DNA of 64,000 nt from Metellina segmentata (GCA_947359465.1 OX375872.1:140689608-140753607); one strand, 5' to 3'. Positions 42,537 through 56,150 are shown, counted from the first letter of the stretch. Translations and numbers: made by a program. The notes: generated by a model from the sequence alone, not told the origin.

Positions 42537-42875
42537 ATGGCTGAAAGCGATAGCTGTAGTCGAGGAAGTGATGTAACAGATTTCAAAAAGGGGCAAATCA
42601 TTGGTCTGCACCAAAGTGGTAAAAAATGAAAAGACATAGTTACAATTTGTGGCATAGGATTGCGAATTGTTCAACGTATAATTAAATCTTAGAAAGATGG
42701 CGGTGAACCATCCAGTTCGCACAAAATGTGCGGTCGAAAATCCATCTTGAACGAACGTGACCGACGATCGCTGAAGTGATTAGTGAAAGCAAATCGCAAG
42801 AAATCAACTGTACAACTCACAGCACTCTTCAATAATGGAAACAAAACAATTTGGGCTTATTCGTTTTGTATCTGA
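42537..42875 (+). pseudogene. Tc1-like transposase N-terminal remnant
   Basis: From ATG 42,537 the frame reads MAESDSCSRGSDVTDFKKGQ, IIGLHQSGKK-stop-KDIVTICGIG, RIVQRIIKS-stop-KDGGEP, GRKSILNERDRRSLK-stop-LVK and KKSTVQLTALFNNGN. This is the paired helix-turn-helix DNA-binding region of Tc1 transposases (KGQIxGLHxxGKxxxxI ... GRKxxLxxRDxRxLxxLVxxN). Three in-frame stops and loss of the DDE catalytic domain show it is dead. A hAT-like terminus follows directly. Confidence 0.8.
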
Positions 42876-42894
42876 GCAACTAAAACTGCTATTG

Positions 42895-42987
42895 TATGCT
42901 TGAAGAGAAGACTACTTTTGCTACTATTTTTAAGAATTTTCTACTAAAGCTACTATTTCACAAGTGCTTAGACTGTGGTAGCCCTGT
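42895..42987. mobile_element. Terminal segment of the CAGGGCTRCCACAG hAT-like family
   Basis: The block TTGCTACTATTTTTAAGAA, then TTTCACAAGTGCTTAG and GGTAGCCCTG (end at about 42,987) corresponds to the termini at 1,765-1,855 and 56,330-56,396. The opposite end is not identifiable, so this may be a truncated copy. Confidence 0.6.
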
Positions 42988-43299
42988 ATTATTTACAATT
43001 TATAAGTGTATGCTTGTTTACTTGTTTTTCACTAATGGTTAACTTTAAATTTTGTAATCATGTGCATGTTGGATAAACGGTTAAATGCAGAGCTGAAAAC
43101 CTAATCCATCATTTTTAATACTGTTAATAGGTAGGGAATAACATTTTAGAATATATGGATTGCAGGACACCAAGTTTTAAAAATTGTACTACAAGTGTAT
43201 TTTCAAAAGGCAACTCTAATCAAATAAATGGAACATTAGGGCTTATTAAACTGGGATCTATTGCGTTAAATGGATTCTGAGCCACTGTGAACTTCTGTG

Positions 43300-43376
43300 C
43301 AGTGGCTAGGATTTGAGCTGGAAAAATATTGAACTCCATGTAAATGCTAATAACTTGGCAACCAAGCCACCCAAAC
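43300..43376 (-). repeat. tRNA-derived SINE fragment
   Basis: On the minus strand GGTGGCTTGGTTGCCAAG (43,371-43,354) resembles an A box, and CAGCTCAAATCC (43,320-43,309) a B box with one mismatch to GGTTCRANNCC. The spacing suits a polymerase III promoter. Acceptor-stem complementarity is absent, so it is not a tRNA gene. Confidence 0.45.
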
Positions 43377-43389
43377 AGTTACGAATTCT

Positions 43390-45840
43390 TTATACAAAAT
43401 TGGAAATAATTGTCTCGATTATAATTAACCTTCAATCCAAACTATGATTTTACCCAATACTCAAATCTTATAACCTAGTATTTTAGAATAACAGCTGTGA
43501 AATATTTTCATCTGCATTATCTGATCATGTTATCCTTTATGTCTCAAGAGAAGTAACAACGGAGTGATTAACTAAATCCTGACTTATTCAAAACAATAAA
43601 TGTGAAAATGAACAAAGGAGAAGTGATATATAGTTTTTAGCATGTACATGCTATTGTACTAGATTTTATGTTTGTTTAGTCACACATTACATAATCCTTT
43701 TTTGTCTGAAGAATACAAAAACTGTAATATTCCGAGTTAAGTGTTTATTTTCCATTCTTTCATTTCTCTATCTGATGTACAGAAATTGTATATGAACCAT
43801 CCAATTTTATGACTTTTTCTCTAATATACTTTGTTTTGCTGTTAAAAATTTTTATAAACTCCATTTTGTGGCAATCATCAAATTTGACATAAAATCGCTT
43901 TTAAATGTTTGACTTATTTCAATGTTATTAAGCTATTTTGTACAGCACTGAATGTCTTAAGATCATTAGACTTTTCGTTAGTATGTGTTTTTAAATTATC
44001 TATATTTTTCAGACATGTTAGCAGAGAATCAAAGCTTAAAACTTTCTGACAACTTTACTCAAACTTTTATGTCTTTGCTTTGTTCTGAGTAAAGATAGTA
44101 AAATTTAAGAAATATTATGCATGCAAGTTTTTCAAATTGCATGCAATAATTTTATGTTTAGTTTACCCTATTTGGCTTTGAAAGATATTTTTACTATCTT
44201 TTTATACAAGCTTTTATATTTTATTTTTTTAAATATTTCGTTGTTTAAAAGAATCTGTGATAGTTAAAACTGTGTTATTTATTGTTATAGTAAACTTTGT
44301 TTAGTTGTTCATAGGTAATCAGTTATGAGATCTGTTACCAAGGAGATACAAATTTTTTAGTATTATCTTGAATACTTTATGAACCTGTTTTCAAATATCT
44401 TATAATTTTGTATTAAAATTCTTCCTGTTAATTATTTTTGAGCTAAAGTTTCATTGTTATTGTTTTTTGTGTGTATTTATGTTATATACCTCTATACAGT
44501 TTATATTATTTATTGAACTTTTTATTTAAAATATGTGTTACTGTGATGGAATCTAGTTACTGATGAGTATACAACTTATCACGAATCTAGTGTTTTTGTT
44601 TGCCAAAGTCTTAGATCATATCATGTGCAAATATTTTGAATGCAAATAATGTACTAACATTTCGTAAATAATGGTTTTATAGTTGATATTCCTTCATAAA
44701 CTCCATGTACATTTGATCAACTACTTTCTCTTCAAATTTGAATATGCAAATACCCATATGCAAGTGTTTAATATTATTGATTTACACACTTGTGTAAGTG
44801 TAAACGAAATTAGTTTGTCTTTTTAATTTTTAGTGATTCTTCTGTGGATGTGACGTGAGATATTCTGTCCCAGTATTAGTTGCTCTAATCACACTTGTAA
44901 ACAATTTCATGCTTGTTTATTATATAATAAAATGTTTAAAAAATCAAAACTGTTTACATCTTCAATTTCATAATGGGAGTGCATCCAATTATACACATAT
45001 TTTAATGCATATTGAACTTTATAATATTTCTTTGAATATTTTAATGCTTACTAAAAGAACAGATATATGACTAACTTATGATTTTTATTTGGCACATTTT
45101 TAAAATCTCGATGATTAAAATGCATGAATCCTTTCTATCTAGTAATTATATATTTTCATAAAGCTATTGGTGTATTTTTACATTTATTTATTAATCTTAC
45201 CTAGAAGTGTTAAATTATATTACTATTTGAGAGTAATTATAAATTTTTTTATTGGAAGTCTTTTTTTTATACAAAATATCCCTTTTATATCAGATATTTA
45301 TTAGTTTGTTATAAAATCAAAACACATTATTTATGTTATGTGAGAGGTTTTGATGTCATTCAAAATCGCACCAAAGCATGGAATATTACTATTAAAACTC
45401 ATGGAATTGCTGAAGAAAAAAAAAACCTACATTTGTATTTCATAAACATAATATTTTTGACTAAATTTGAAATAATAAAAGTTTAATTTTGTATTGTGCT
45501 TATGCTATCAAATTCATCAGAATGTAGTATGAATGTAAAATGGATCATTTTTACCCAATTTCTTCTGTCTAAAAATCTTACAAATGCTTTACGAAAGTGA
45601 GGTTCTCAAAAACACGGAGTACATTCGTATTTGTTCTTCAGCAATTCATTGAGTTTCGATAGTAATATGCATTTGCTATTTATCATTGACAATCCACAGA
45701 TGGTAGGTTAGGAATCACTGCTGTAGCTACATATGTATGAATAATAAATGTAGACTATACTAGATAGCATTTTTTACATCACAGTTTATTAATCACATTC
45801 ATTATATATTATTTATATTTGATACAACTTTCTGAATTCC

Positions 45841-45875
<35 letters not shown>

Positions 45876-48780
45876 TTGGACACAATAGTACAATTTCCAT
45901 ACTTAGCTCTGATTCAAGAACAAAAAAATATGTGTACAGTTACCATCACACATTTGAATGAGACACATATATTGTCTCTACAGTAATAGTTATAAAAGAT
46001 TTTATAATATATCTTCATTATACAGTATTTGCAATTGTACATGCATTGGCATAGTCTGGTTTAACCTGGAAATGCTAATTGGCCATATATGAGCATATTT
46101 ATTTATTTTGTGTAAATATTACCATTTGGAACTCCACATTTTTTCGTTTGAAAACATAGCTTACAAATCAAGTTTTATCATTATGTCTAATAAATTTGTT
46201 TCAAGCATTCTTATCTAAATTTAATTTTTTCTCACTAGAATCGGAGATTAAACCCCTCATAACACTTTGGTACAGATTATTTCTCTAATAAAGATTACTC
46301 CAAAAGTGAGACAGTATATGCTTAATAATGATAGTGAAAATATAAAAGGAAATCAGTCACTTTGAGCTTGGAAAAGCAGAAACTTCAGCAGTGCATTGTA
46401 TTCTGGATTTTTCAAATTGAAAAGTTTAAATGTTCTGAAAATGAACTTACTCTTAAATGTAAACGGTTTTTATAAAACGGTTTTAAATAAAACTGGTTGT
46501 CTGCCAAACTTGCAGTTGTGAAAAATACAATTTTCTTTTTAGCAATATTCATAGAAAAGCAAATTATAAGATATTCAATTAGGAACATATATAAATGCAT
46601 ATGCATCAAATTTGTATAAGGGTCAGTCTTCACAGTGCACAAACTTAAATTTGCAATGGTGACATCCAAACTTCAAATAAAAATTTAATTTTTGATACTT
46701 AGTTTCAAGTCAGTTCAGCAAAATCTTGAATTTGAGATTACAAGTTGGGAGTTCTGTATGATATTAAATAAGTTTTCCATATTTTTCATACTTTTTTTCC
46801 CAAAATAGTTCTATTGCATTAATATTTTTAATCATTACAATTGAAAAACGTATAAAATATGAGATTTCTTAATTTTTTTACTGTGATAGGAGTTAAGAAA
46901 TTTTACCCTTGATAAATTTGGATGAAAATCTATACCAAAGGACTTATGTTTCCAAAATATTAGCTTTCCTTATAGAAGTTTTCAGTTTTTGCAAATAGGC
47001 AGCAATAGCAATTATTAAATTTAAAGTGAAAAACTAAAATAAGAGGAAAGAGCTGAAACTTTGGTGTCATTAAGACCTGAATCGATTTTAATACATAATT
47101 AAGGTTGCTGCTCATAATTTTCGGATTGAAATTCCATAATTATATTGTCTACTTAAGTTATTTTAAGAAGGAAATGTTACTAATATATTTTTTAGGTTCT
47201 TTGATAGTAATGAATAATATCAATTGATAGGATAATTGTTTTGAAGGCATGAATTAAAAGGGGAATTTACATCAGGCGCAAAAAATTACGTACTCAATCC
47301 AGAACTGGCTTGAAACTTAGAGAATGTATATAATTAAATTTTTTATATACATTCGAAATTTGACTTCAAAATTGGATTTGACATATTTTAGACAATACAA
47401 GGAATATTGCTAGACTGACTTTATGAAGTATTTACGGTACACATCCTGTATATGAATGTGTGTGTTGAGTGGATTACACTAGTCAGTTTTTCCCTCTTCA
47501 TAATAACAATAGATAATGGGATATATAGAATAGAATAGTGGGAGAAAGCCAATATTGAAAATATCACTTTTAATGTCTTATAAAATATTTTCTTGTACCC
47601 CATGGAGCTTTCAAACTTCACAGCAAAGCATACGAAACACGTTAGAATTGGGATCAACGCTCGTTTCAACAAAATTCCGTTGTACGAATCCAAACATTTT
47701 TATGCTTGCAATCTCGACCAATATCAGGAGCATTGATAGTTTTTGCATGATGTACATACACACATCTTGTATACAGTCACACTTCCAGTTTACGAACCCC
47801 GAGGGACAGAAGAGGTAAAGCTCGTTAAGAGGAATTAAAATTCGTTTCAACAATCTGTTTATGCTGGTAAAGTATTTATTAAAAGAAATTAGAATGGACT
47901 TCATACTCCTGGAATAACCAAATGCAGACACTATTAAACAGTAGCTGTTCTTATTTATCTTACTATTGTGAAATAAATACTAATTCATACAGGCACACAG
48001 ATTTGTGATGTTTAACATTTTGTGAGTATTAATATGCATGACAATATAACCGTAACAAGTGGTTACATAATAATTTGGAAGTGTTCTCGATTCAAACGAA
48101 TTTTGACGCGAATTTAGCTGCTGCTCCATTTTTGCTTATTTCTTAACTCTTTTGTGCACTTTTTGAAAACTTGTTTTTAATTACTAAGGTAAAGTGTCAA
48201 AAATATGAAAGCTTACGAATCTATTTTTAATAAATTGCGTTTCTCCTGGAACAAGCTTTTTCACTTAAGGAATGAATTTTTGTAATGCACGAAACTTCAA
48301 ATCGTTCAATCAGTTTCTAAAGGAAATTTATATATAGTTACTATTAAATTAAATATTCTTTTTTTACATATGACCGTATATTTAAATTAAATATATAACT
48401 AGCATAAAAGGGGATGGGGATAGATCACACAGAATAACTAAAAATTCGCGATAGTCATCAAATTCTATCTCCTCACACCCCCGATTGTATATATTCTATC
48501 TCAAAAAACCTGCTGCGTTATTGAATACCGATCTGAGAGCTCATATATTTATCGTTATGTATAAGCCTGAACCCTCACAGGGGGGACCCTAGGCCTAGGA
48601 CAGGTGTAAAGAGACTTCATGTTGGAAGGACGCATTAATTTAGCCGTAATCAAATAAGGCCGCATTCAAGAAACTTCAATTAAATACACTTAAAAATGTA
48701 CATTATTTTGCAAAAATATATTTAAGGATTTCAGGCAAAATGAAAACTGCTAGTTTTGAAGTTAACTAATCTTAATAAAT
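43390..48780. other. AT-rich non-coding stretch, no gene recognised
   Basis: Across 5.4 kb I see only short chance frames, and a (TA)n(GA)n microsatellite at about 45,845-45,875. No transposon terminus was recognised. Confidence 0.5.
45845..45875. repeat. (TA)n(GA)n microsatellite
   Basis: A run of TA dinucleotides passes directly into GAGAGAGAGAGAG. Confidence 0.9.
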
Positions 48781-48784
48781 TTGC

Positions 48785-49397
48785 TGTGTCTACTTTTTGT
48801 TTGCTGGAAGACATCTGAATATTTGGTTACAGCATGGAGGTCCGCAGTTTGAACTTGTAGATGGGTATCCTTCATTTGTGCCATTGAGGGTGTCTTGATT
48901 TGGTGGGAGAATGCAGATTTTTGCAGCTGTAAGTGATTAAACAGGAAGAAAGGCTTTCGGCTATGTTACCGAACTGTAATTTTCCATATTTCAACAGGAT
49001 CTTTCTTAGCATCAAACAATGACTTTAAACTGTCATCCACTGAGAGCTTAGTAATCAATTAGAACAGCAGTTCCCTAGGTGCCTTGATGGCATCAATTAG
49101 GTGAGTCTGAAATGCTAGTTTGAATGTAAAGTCATGATTCTCAAAATAAGTGAACCTTGCATTGTATTCTCCAATTAATAGGTCTATAACAGCTACACAT
49201 TCTTCAAATGATTCGAATATACATCTTTCTCATCAATGAAAATGTATGTTCATCCGAAATTTCCTTTTAAAGAAGTGCTTTGAAAAAGATAGTCTTTTAT
49301 GCTTTGATAAAAATAAAAGGATTTGTTCTGTAAGAAATTCGGATTCAGTCAAAAGGCATTTAAGGACCTAAAATACCACAGGTTCCCCACCTCTGGC
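48785..49397 (-). mobile_element. hAT element end with transposase C-terminal remnant
   Basis: On the minus strand the terminus CAGAGGTGGGGAACCTGTGG (49,397-49,378) matches the classic CAGNGGTGGGxAACCTG hAT terminal repeat. Inward, a frame near 49,180-48,990 reads LIGEYNARFTYFENHDFTF, LIDAIKAPRELLF-stop, LSVDDSLKSLFDAKKDPVE, similar to the C-terminal part of ZBED5/GTF2IRD2-type hAT transposases (NxRFxxF ... APxxLQxELIxL ... DxLKxxF). A further stretch near 48,880-48,800 (MKDTHLQVQTADLHA) fits the end of the dimerisation domain. Stops and frameshifts make it inactive. The other terminus is not found. Confidence 0.6.
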
Positions 49398-49472
49398 CCA
49401 GGGGAAGGGCGGAAAATGGAAATTATTTTTTGTACTGTAATGTGCTATCTCAGAGTTTATCTGTTTTCAATA

Positions 49473-49477
<5 letters not shown>

Positions 49478-49532
<55 letters not shown>
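49478..49532. repeat. (AT)n microsatellite
   Basis: About 27 perfect AT dinucleotides precede the minisatellite. Confidence 0.95.
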
Positions 49533-49534
<2 letters not shown>

Positions 49535-50230
49535 CCATCATCTGAACTGTTGTTACGACTTCTCATCTGTACTGGCACTATAACCCGTCATTTCAACTGG
49601 TACTTGAGCCCATTAACCGAACCGATTCTACGACGCGTCATTGTAACTGGTGCTTGTGTCCGTCATCTTTGCTGGCACTATGACCCATCATCTGAACTGA
49701 TACTACAGCCTATCAGCAGAACTAGCTCTTTTACCCGTCATCTTAACTGGTATTACGGACGTCATCTGAACTGGTGCTATGAACCATCATCTAAAGAGGT
49801 ACTATGACCCATCATCTGAGCTAAAACTAGAGCCCGTTATCTGAACTGATATTGAGCCCCGTCAGCTAAATTGGTTCTTTGATCCGTCATCTTAACTGGC
49901 TCTACGGTCCATCGTCTGAAGTGGCACTATGACCCGTCATCTGAAACTGGTAGTAGACGTCGTCACCCGAACTGATTTTTTGATCTGTCATCTTTATTGG
50001 TTCTAGGGTCCTTCATCTTAACTGGCTCTATGAGCTGTCATCTGAAACTGGCACTATGACCTGCGATCTGAACTGATGGTACTGGGGCCATGACTGGTGT
50101 ATGTGTGGTATATGACTGGCTCTATGAGCTGTCATCTGAAACTGGCACTATGACCTGCGATCTGAACTGATGGTATTGGGGCCATGACTGGTGTATGTGT
50201 GGTATATGACTGAGGTATGACAAAAGTACA
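49535..50230. repeat. Minisatellite with ~30-bp diverged units and an 88-bp duplication
   Basis: Variants of CATCTGAACTGGYACTATGA, with CCCGT after it, recur roughly every 30 bases. Near the end a block of about 88 bp (TGGCTCTATGAGCTGTCATC ... GTGGTATATGAC) is present twice, at about 50,024 and 50,117, with one substitution noticed. The reading frame across it is open for about 85 codons, but that follows from the repeat and is not evidence for a protein. Confidence 0.85.
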
Positions 50231-50245
50231 TGTGTGGGGGCTTGC

Positions 50246-51102
50246 TGCAATTCTTGAAGACTCATCCGCTTGAGGTAATTTCTGTGACGATTCATTCAGC
50301 GATACAATGTTGGCTTTAGACGCTTTATAATTGTATAAAAACCCATTTGTTTCTTACTGTTATTTTAATAACACTTCTAACAAATTCATAATTATTAATT
50401 AAACTTGGAATTTAATGCGTTTAAGTATACTATTCGGAGACACTGAAAGAATGTACATGAAAACCTCCTCAACAATCAAGAACAGAGCGCTTTAAAAAAA
50501 ATCTCATTTTTGCCTGTTTGTTTCGTTTGTTGCAATTCTTGAAGACTCATCCGCTTGAGGTAATTTCTGTGACGATTCATTCAGCGATACAATGTTGGCT
50601 TTAGACGCTTTATAATTGTATAAAAACCCATTTGTTTCTTACTGTTATTTTAATAACACTTCTAACAAATTCATAATTATTAATTAAACTTGGAATTTAA
50701 TGCGTTTAAGTATACTATTCGGAGACACTGAAAGAATGTACATGAAAACCTCCTCAACAATCAAGAACAGAGCGCTTTAAAAAAAAATCTCATTTTTGCC
50801 TGTTTGTTTCGTTTGTTGCAATTCTTGAAGACTCATCCGCTTGAGGTAATTTCTGTGACGATTCATTCATCGATACAATGTTGGCTTTAGACGCTTTATA
50901 ATTGTATAAAAACCCATTTGTTTCTTACTGTTATTTTAATAACACTTCTAACAAATTCATAATTATTAATTAAACTTGGAATTTAATGCGTTTAAGTATA
51001 CTATTCGGAGACACTGAAAGAATGTACATGAAAACCTCCTCAACAATCAAGAACAGAGCGCTTTAAAAAAAAAATCTCATTTTTGCCTGTTTGTTTCGAA
51101 TT
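50246..51102. repeat. Three tandem 285-287-bp units
   Basis: TGCAATTCTTGAAGACTCAT starts units at 50,246, 50,531 and 50,817. They are nearly identical apart from an A tract that is 8, 9 and 10 bases long in successive units and one G/T change in unit 3 (TTCATTCAGCG to TTCATTCATCG). Confidence 0.95.
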
Positions 51103-52360
51103 AGTTATGTTAGTCTAGATTTTTGATATTCTTAATTGCATTTTAATCAAAAATAAAACTTTCATTTTCAAATAAACTCCTTTCTCTTCTAGTACAACGT
51201 GTGAATAGATTACCAGAATAAAGTCTGAATAGTAAATGTTTTTACAGTAGTGTGCAGACAGTTTTAGGGATTTTTTTCAAGTAGTTAAAGTATATATATT
51301 TTGCACGAATGAAGAAAAAACACGCGATAGAAAATAAATTGAATTAAGAAAGCTTTTCAGAAGAACATAAATTTTATTATTTTTCATTTTAAACATAAGA
51401 CAAAAAGTTATTTTGTTTAAAAATATTTTATAAATGAGAAAAGTAGGGTTTAAAAGAGAAATGGAAATTTTCCTAAATAATTTTACGTGTTTTTCTGATT
51501 CATTGATTTCTTTGCATTCTGAATTCCTACTATTTCTGTTTATCTCATGTTTATCAATGCGTTTATCTCATGTTTATCAAAATGATATTTTACAGATAAT
51601 TTATTCTTTTAGTTATCAGATAAGTTATTCTCATGACAGCCAGGTAGAAAAAAAAAACCATATGTGAATGTTTTGTAATTTTCGATTTGGTATTCAACGT
51701 TTCACAACTTTGTGTATTCTTTTAATATTTTCTTTTACATTGCTCAGACTTTTCAAGTGTTGCTTGTGCTTTTCTCATATATCTAGCTATAAATTACTCA
51801 TTATATATAACGGAAGCTTGCATTGTTAAAATCCGCTTAATAAATCAAGTGCGACGAAAATAAATTCTCCAATTATTTATAACTAAAGTAAACTGTAAAT
51901 TTTAGTATGTTCGTTGTAAATTTGGGTTATTTGATTATTGGTTTGAAGCCTATTGTAAAATGTTCATTTTGCAATAAACAGTAAAATAATGTTCGCAACC
52001 TAATCCTGAGTTACACTTATTTCCATCAACGATGTACGCTTCTGCTTTTATCCTCTCAAGCTACATGGATGGATTTAATATTCTTACTCTAATACGGTTC
52101 TAAACCTTGATATCTTATTGCAATGAACTATTTTCAGGTCTTTGTTCGTTAGAACGCTTCTGATACAGCTCATAAAACAAGAGTACTTGCATAAATTCGG
52201 CGAAACTACGTTCAGAATTACCTCTAAATATGAATTCTAGATTTCAGAAAAGACAATGAAAATACTTTTAATTCCCCCTACATGATCTATTTGCTAATAC
52301 TTGTTTACATGGGCTTGCAGATCAGTTGCATATGAAGTAAAACTTATTTTCCTCTTAACC
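51103..52360. other. AT-rich non-coding stretch, no feature recognised
   Basis: Only short chance frames are present. No repeats or termini are recognised. Confidence 0.5.
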
Positions 52361-52365
52361 TTACA

Positions 52366-52510
52366 AGTGGTTTCGACGAAATATCTCGTTCATCAAAGAT
52401 CTAACCAATTTTGCTAATGACGATTTATATCTTCCTCAAGATGGTGACGACATCAATATCTGGTCAATTCTCTTTTGATGGAGAGATATCTTGTCCACTA
52501 GGATCTGTTT
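52366..52510. repeat. Diverged copy of the GACGAGATATCTCGTC palindrome repeat
   Basis: GACGAAATATCTCGTT (52,375-52,390) is followed by CATCAAAGATCTAACCAATT, TTGCTAATGACGA and, further on, GGAGAGATATCTTGTCCA. The same word order occurs at 54.97-55.29 kb. Confidence 0.6.
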
Positions 52511-52519
52511 AGATTTTAT

Positions 52520-54950
52520 AATGACAAGATACTGCGATGAAACAACCGCTAGGTGGGCTAATATGCATCGAATGTAAATCGGAATGGAAAATCACATTGC
52601 CTCCGAAACATCAAGTGAAAATGCATCTTAAACATTTCATTAATTGTTTGAAAAATACGTTCAGTGGAAACTCAAATCACTGATTGGGGTTTTCTTAAAG
52701 TTCAAAGGGCATTGTATTTTTTTATCAGTGACATGGTACTATCAATTTCTTCTATTCCACTTATTGGATTCGTGGTGGTATGTAATTCAACGGACCTTGT
52801 TACATTATATGCATCAAGCTAAAAACAGGTTTTTCAGGGAATTTTAAACTCCTTGAAGTTTTTTTATTCCGAAGCTCCTTCCAGAAAACAAAAATTGTTA
52901 TTAATTATTTGTCTTGGTTGCAAGGAGACAATGGACTTTCAAAACAACTTTGACAGTGTAACACTCTAAAGGTGGTTTCTCTGATCAACCCGACATAAAG
53001 CAAACATATTCAAGAATTCCCTAATGGGAGATGATAAAACTCTTTTCAACTGTCTACCAAAGTGACCCTAGAAGTACTATTACAGCACTCCATTTGACAT
53101 TACATTGATCATAAAGTTCTGGGCTCTTGACATAACCCTCTTCATCTGACGTTACACTGACATTACGATCTCCTACGATCTCAGGCCCCTTGAGAATACT
53201 CAAAATTCCATCGACAGGTGGTTTTCAGCTGGCGCCTTGGCTGGAAGAGGCCAGAGATCCATTGAGACCTGAGAGAGCGAGGACACGCTCACTAACCTCT
53301 GCCGAACCCTTCTTGTTCCAAAATATCTGTAATTTTGCTGTCCATATCTACTGTAGGATGTTAAAATAAATATTGTAGTGGTGAAATCCAAAGATCTTGT
53401 TCATTACGCTGCCATTTTGGTCATCACACCATTTCATCCGGTACAGAAGCTTCTACTCGATTATAAAATTTGCTGCTTTCTCACGAAAAAGTCTACAAAG
53501 TTCAAAACAAAAATATTAAAAGTTAAGTGGAAGTTATCCCATAAAATGTGGAAAAATTTCCCATAAATTAGCAAAAATTGAGAGTTTCCATGGATATTAA
53601 TTTTCCATGTAAACAAATTGCGCTAAAACGTTAAAATTTGGTTAAAAAAGTTAAGTAAAACAACATTTTAAACCAAAATTTCAGACAGATTTTTCATTTG
53701 CATTTGCGTATATACAACCGATTGCAAGGATTATCACAAAAATTTTGAATGAAATAAAACACATTTTTGAAGTTAGAAAACTGTCTATAGGAGAATAATG
53801 CGCTTTTGTAGCAGATTTATACCTATCCACAATATGTTTTACGTTGTTCTATAAGTAACTTCGTGAAAAATAATAGTAATTATAAAATTCCTTTCGCTAC
53901 CCACAAAGTTCGATATCGATTGATTTGTAAAACTTAAGTTCAAAAATCAATTTAAAAAAATTTATTTTGGTGATTTTGAAAGTCCACTGTCATCCATTAT
54001 GAGAGATTTAATGTTAGGTCGATGTTGAAAGTATTTGATTCAATATCCTGCCTTACATATCGTAAAGGTAGTATCCCGAAGTTTTATATTTTCGAGCAAA
54101 CGATTGGGCCTCATGCTGTACCTTTCCCACCCTTGTAGAAATGGGCTTATCTAAGGTCACCTGCCTTCTCACCAGATTGTATAGTGCAGCTCCGACGAGA
54201 AAGCAGTCGACCTTGGGTCAGTCGATTTGTGAAAAGGTGTGAAATCCTGTCTGGAAAAGCTTGACATACGCAAAATCATAAATGGCAATCACCGGGGTAA
54301 TTAGTTCGCTCAATAATAAGTACCCTCTCTCAATCCTGGCATATGCTTGAAACGAATTACTTATTAAATGCTTCCAGTTAAAGATTTTATCCCTTATTTA
54401 TTTTAGAAAGTACCACATCGATTTGAGTTCTTGTATAGCATGCTTATTTTAAAGTTATTGTTCACAAGGTGTGATCGATCGAGTTAACAATTCAGCTTCA
54501 AGATCATTAATGAACAGTTTTCAACATACACAGACACTCACATGCTTATTTTAAACAATCCAGCACACGTATAGGACTTTACCTTATGAATAACACAGCA
54601 CATTAACATCGTCAAATAGTTCCTACCTATTAGTATAGAATAATTTGAGCATCACAAAGTAACATTTTAAGCTTCCATACAATTTAAAGCAAACTATGCT
54701 AGGAATACAAGATAGTCCAATGGGCAAAGACGAACTGGGAGAGAGAGACTTCCAAAAATTAATGTCAGTGAATGAAAATTTTTTGAGTGGCCACTTTTAA
54801 ACTTTACAATTTTCACTCAACACTCTTCATAATTTCTTATATTTAATTGAAAATGTAATTACTAAATATTTATAATTTTTTGAAGTGATTGAAGGATGGA
54901 GAGTGGTTATAGAAGGGCCAGATAAAATCCATTGACAGTCCGACGGGTCA
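52520..54950. other. Non-coding stretch, no feature recognised
   Basis: Short open frames at 52,644-52,847, 53,200-53,391 and 53,378-53,566 lack recognisable motifs. No repeat boundary was seen. Confidence 0.5.
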
Positions 54951-54964
54951 TTTTTAAACCTCAA

Positions 54965-55295
54965 AGGGATTTAGTCGATATATCTCGTTCATAAAGATCA
55001 GATCAATTTTGCTAATGACGAAATATCTCGACACCCACCTGATGAGCAGAAAGTACATTTGTTGAAATTACTTTAATTCATTAGACATGATCTATTGCTA
55101 ACCCTCCTAGTAGTTTCGACGAGATATCTCGTCCATAAAGATCTGATAGATTTTGACCTTGTCATCAGGATATTACACTGATTTTTTTTTATGATGACGA
55201 GATTCAGATCTGGTCAGCTTTTTTCTGAGGACGAGTTATGTCGACCATCAAGATCTGGTTAATTTTGCTAATGAAGAGATACCTCGTCAAGACAA
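54965..55295. repeat. Cluster of GACGAGATATCTCGTC palindromes
   Basis: Variants lie at 54,974-54,989, 55,017-55,032, 55,118-55,133 (perfect 16-bp palindrome) and 55,273-55,288. They are separated by a shared spacer word: AAGATCTGRTCAATTTTGCT, then AATGA. The arrangement is a diverged repeat of about 45-155-bp steps. With the copy at 52.37 kb it forms a small dispersed family. Confidence 0.7.
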
Positions 55296-55299
55296 CAAC

Positions 55300-56150
55300 C
55301 AGGCGAGTTGATGATTAGGAAGATAAAAGTTTGTTAGTTTATTTTTATTTTTCGTATCTTTTTTCTGCAGGTCAAAGACTAAAATAATAGACTGCTTTTA
55401 GATTGATAAAGCTGTCTTGTCTGATAAAAGTGCCGAATAGAAAGGATGAGTAGATCAGGACATTTGTTTTCACGTTATGTTTATAATGATTTTTAAACTT
55501 TTTGTACATTTCTGTTACACAAATTTTTTTAAGTATGCCTTAAGCATACCGGCCGATGTGAAATTTTCCACATCCTCTTCAAAGTCAGCCCGTCCTTGCC
55601 AATGGACGATGCAGAGTCAAAATTTCTACACATAAAAAATTAGTTATAATTCAATATTTATTTACAGGAATAAAATACTTTTTGCACCAAAAGTAAACAT
55701 TTCATAAGGTAGTATTGGGATGAATTGAAGTTCTATGGCCAAAGTTTAAAGGGTTGTAGGGTGCATCAAAGTAAGCATTTTTGTCAAAAGATGTATGCAC
55801 AGTTGCTTGTAGTAAGGCTTCCCCACAGGCGACTTTTTGCTGATATTATTCAACTTGGCAACAAGGAGTACCTAAGCAAAATCGTTTCAAAAGATCCTAT
55901 TTTTAAAGTTTTGAAAACGTCTTGAAAATTTTGGCGACTTTTTTTGGAAAATTGTAACAATTCCAAAATTAAGTACTTCGTTTTTAACCGATAATATGAA
56001 TCTATACTTCTTTGTCGAATTTTTCATTTTTTGTGTTATTGTTTTGCACTTTTTGTCATTCTTTATGACCATTACACCAAAAATAGTGGTATATCTCACT
56101 TTTTGATGAAATAAATGTGCTTCTCCCAAGTTGAAGACTTAAGGTTTTTT
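55300..56150. other. AT-rich non-coding stretch, no feature recognised
   Basis: No gene or repeat boundary was identified. Confidence 0.5.

Noticed and set aside
47421..47931. Overlapping frames of 87-106 codons on both strands
   Set aside because: Mutually overlapping, with no motif and no splice or repeat support.
49323..49807. Two 85-86-codon + strand frames over the microsatellite/minisatellite
   Set aside because: The frames are open only because the repeat units lack stops. The translation is a repeat artefact.
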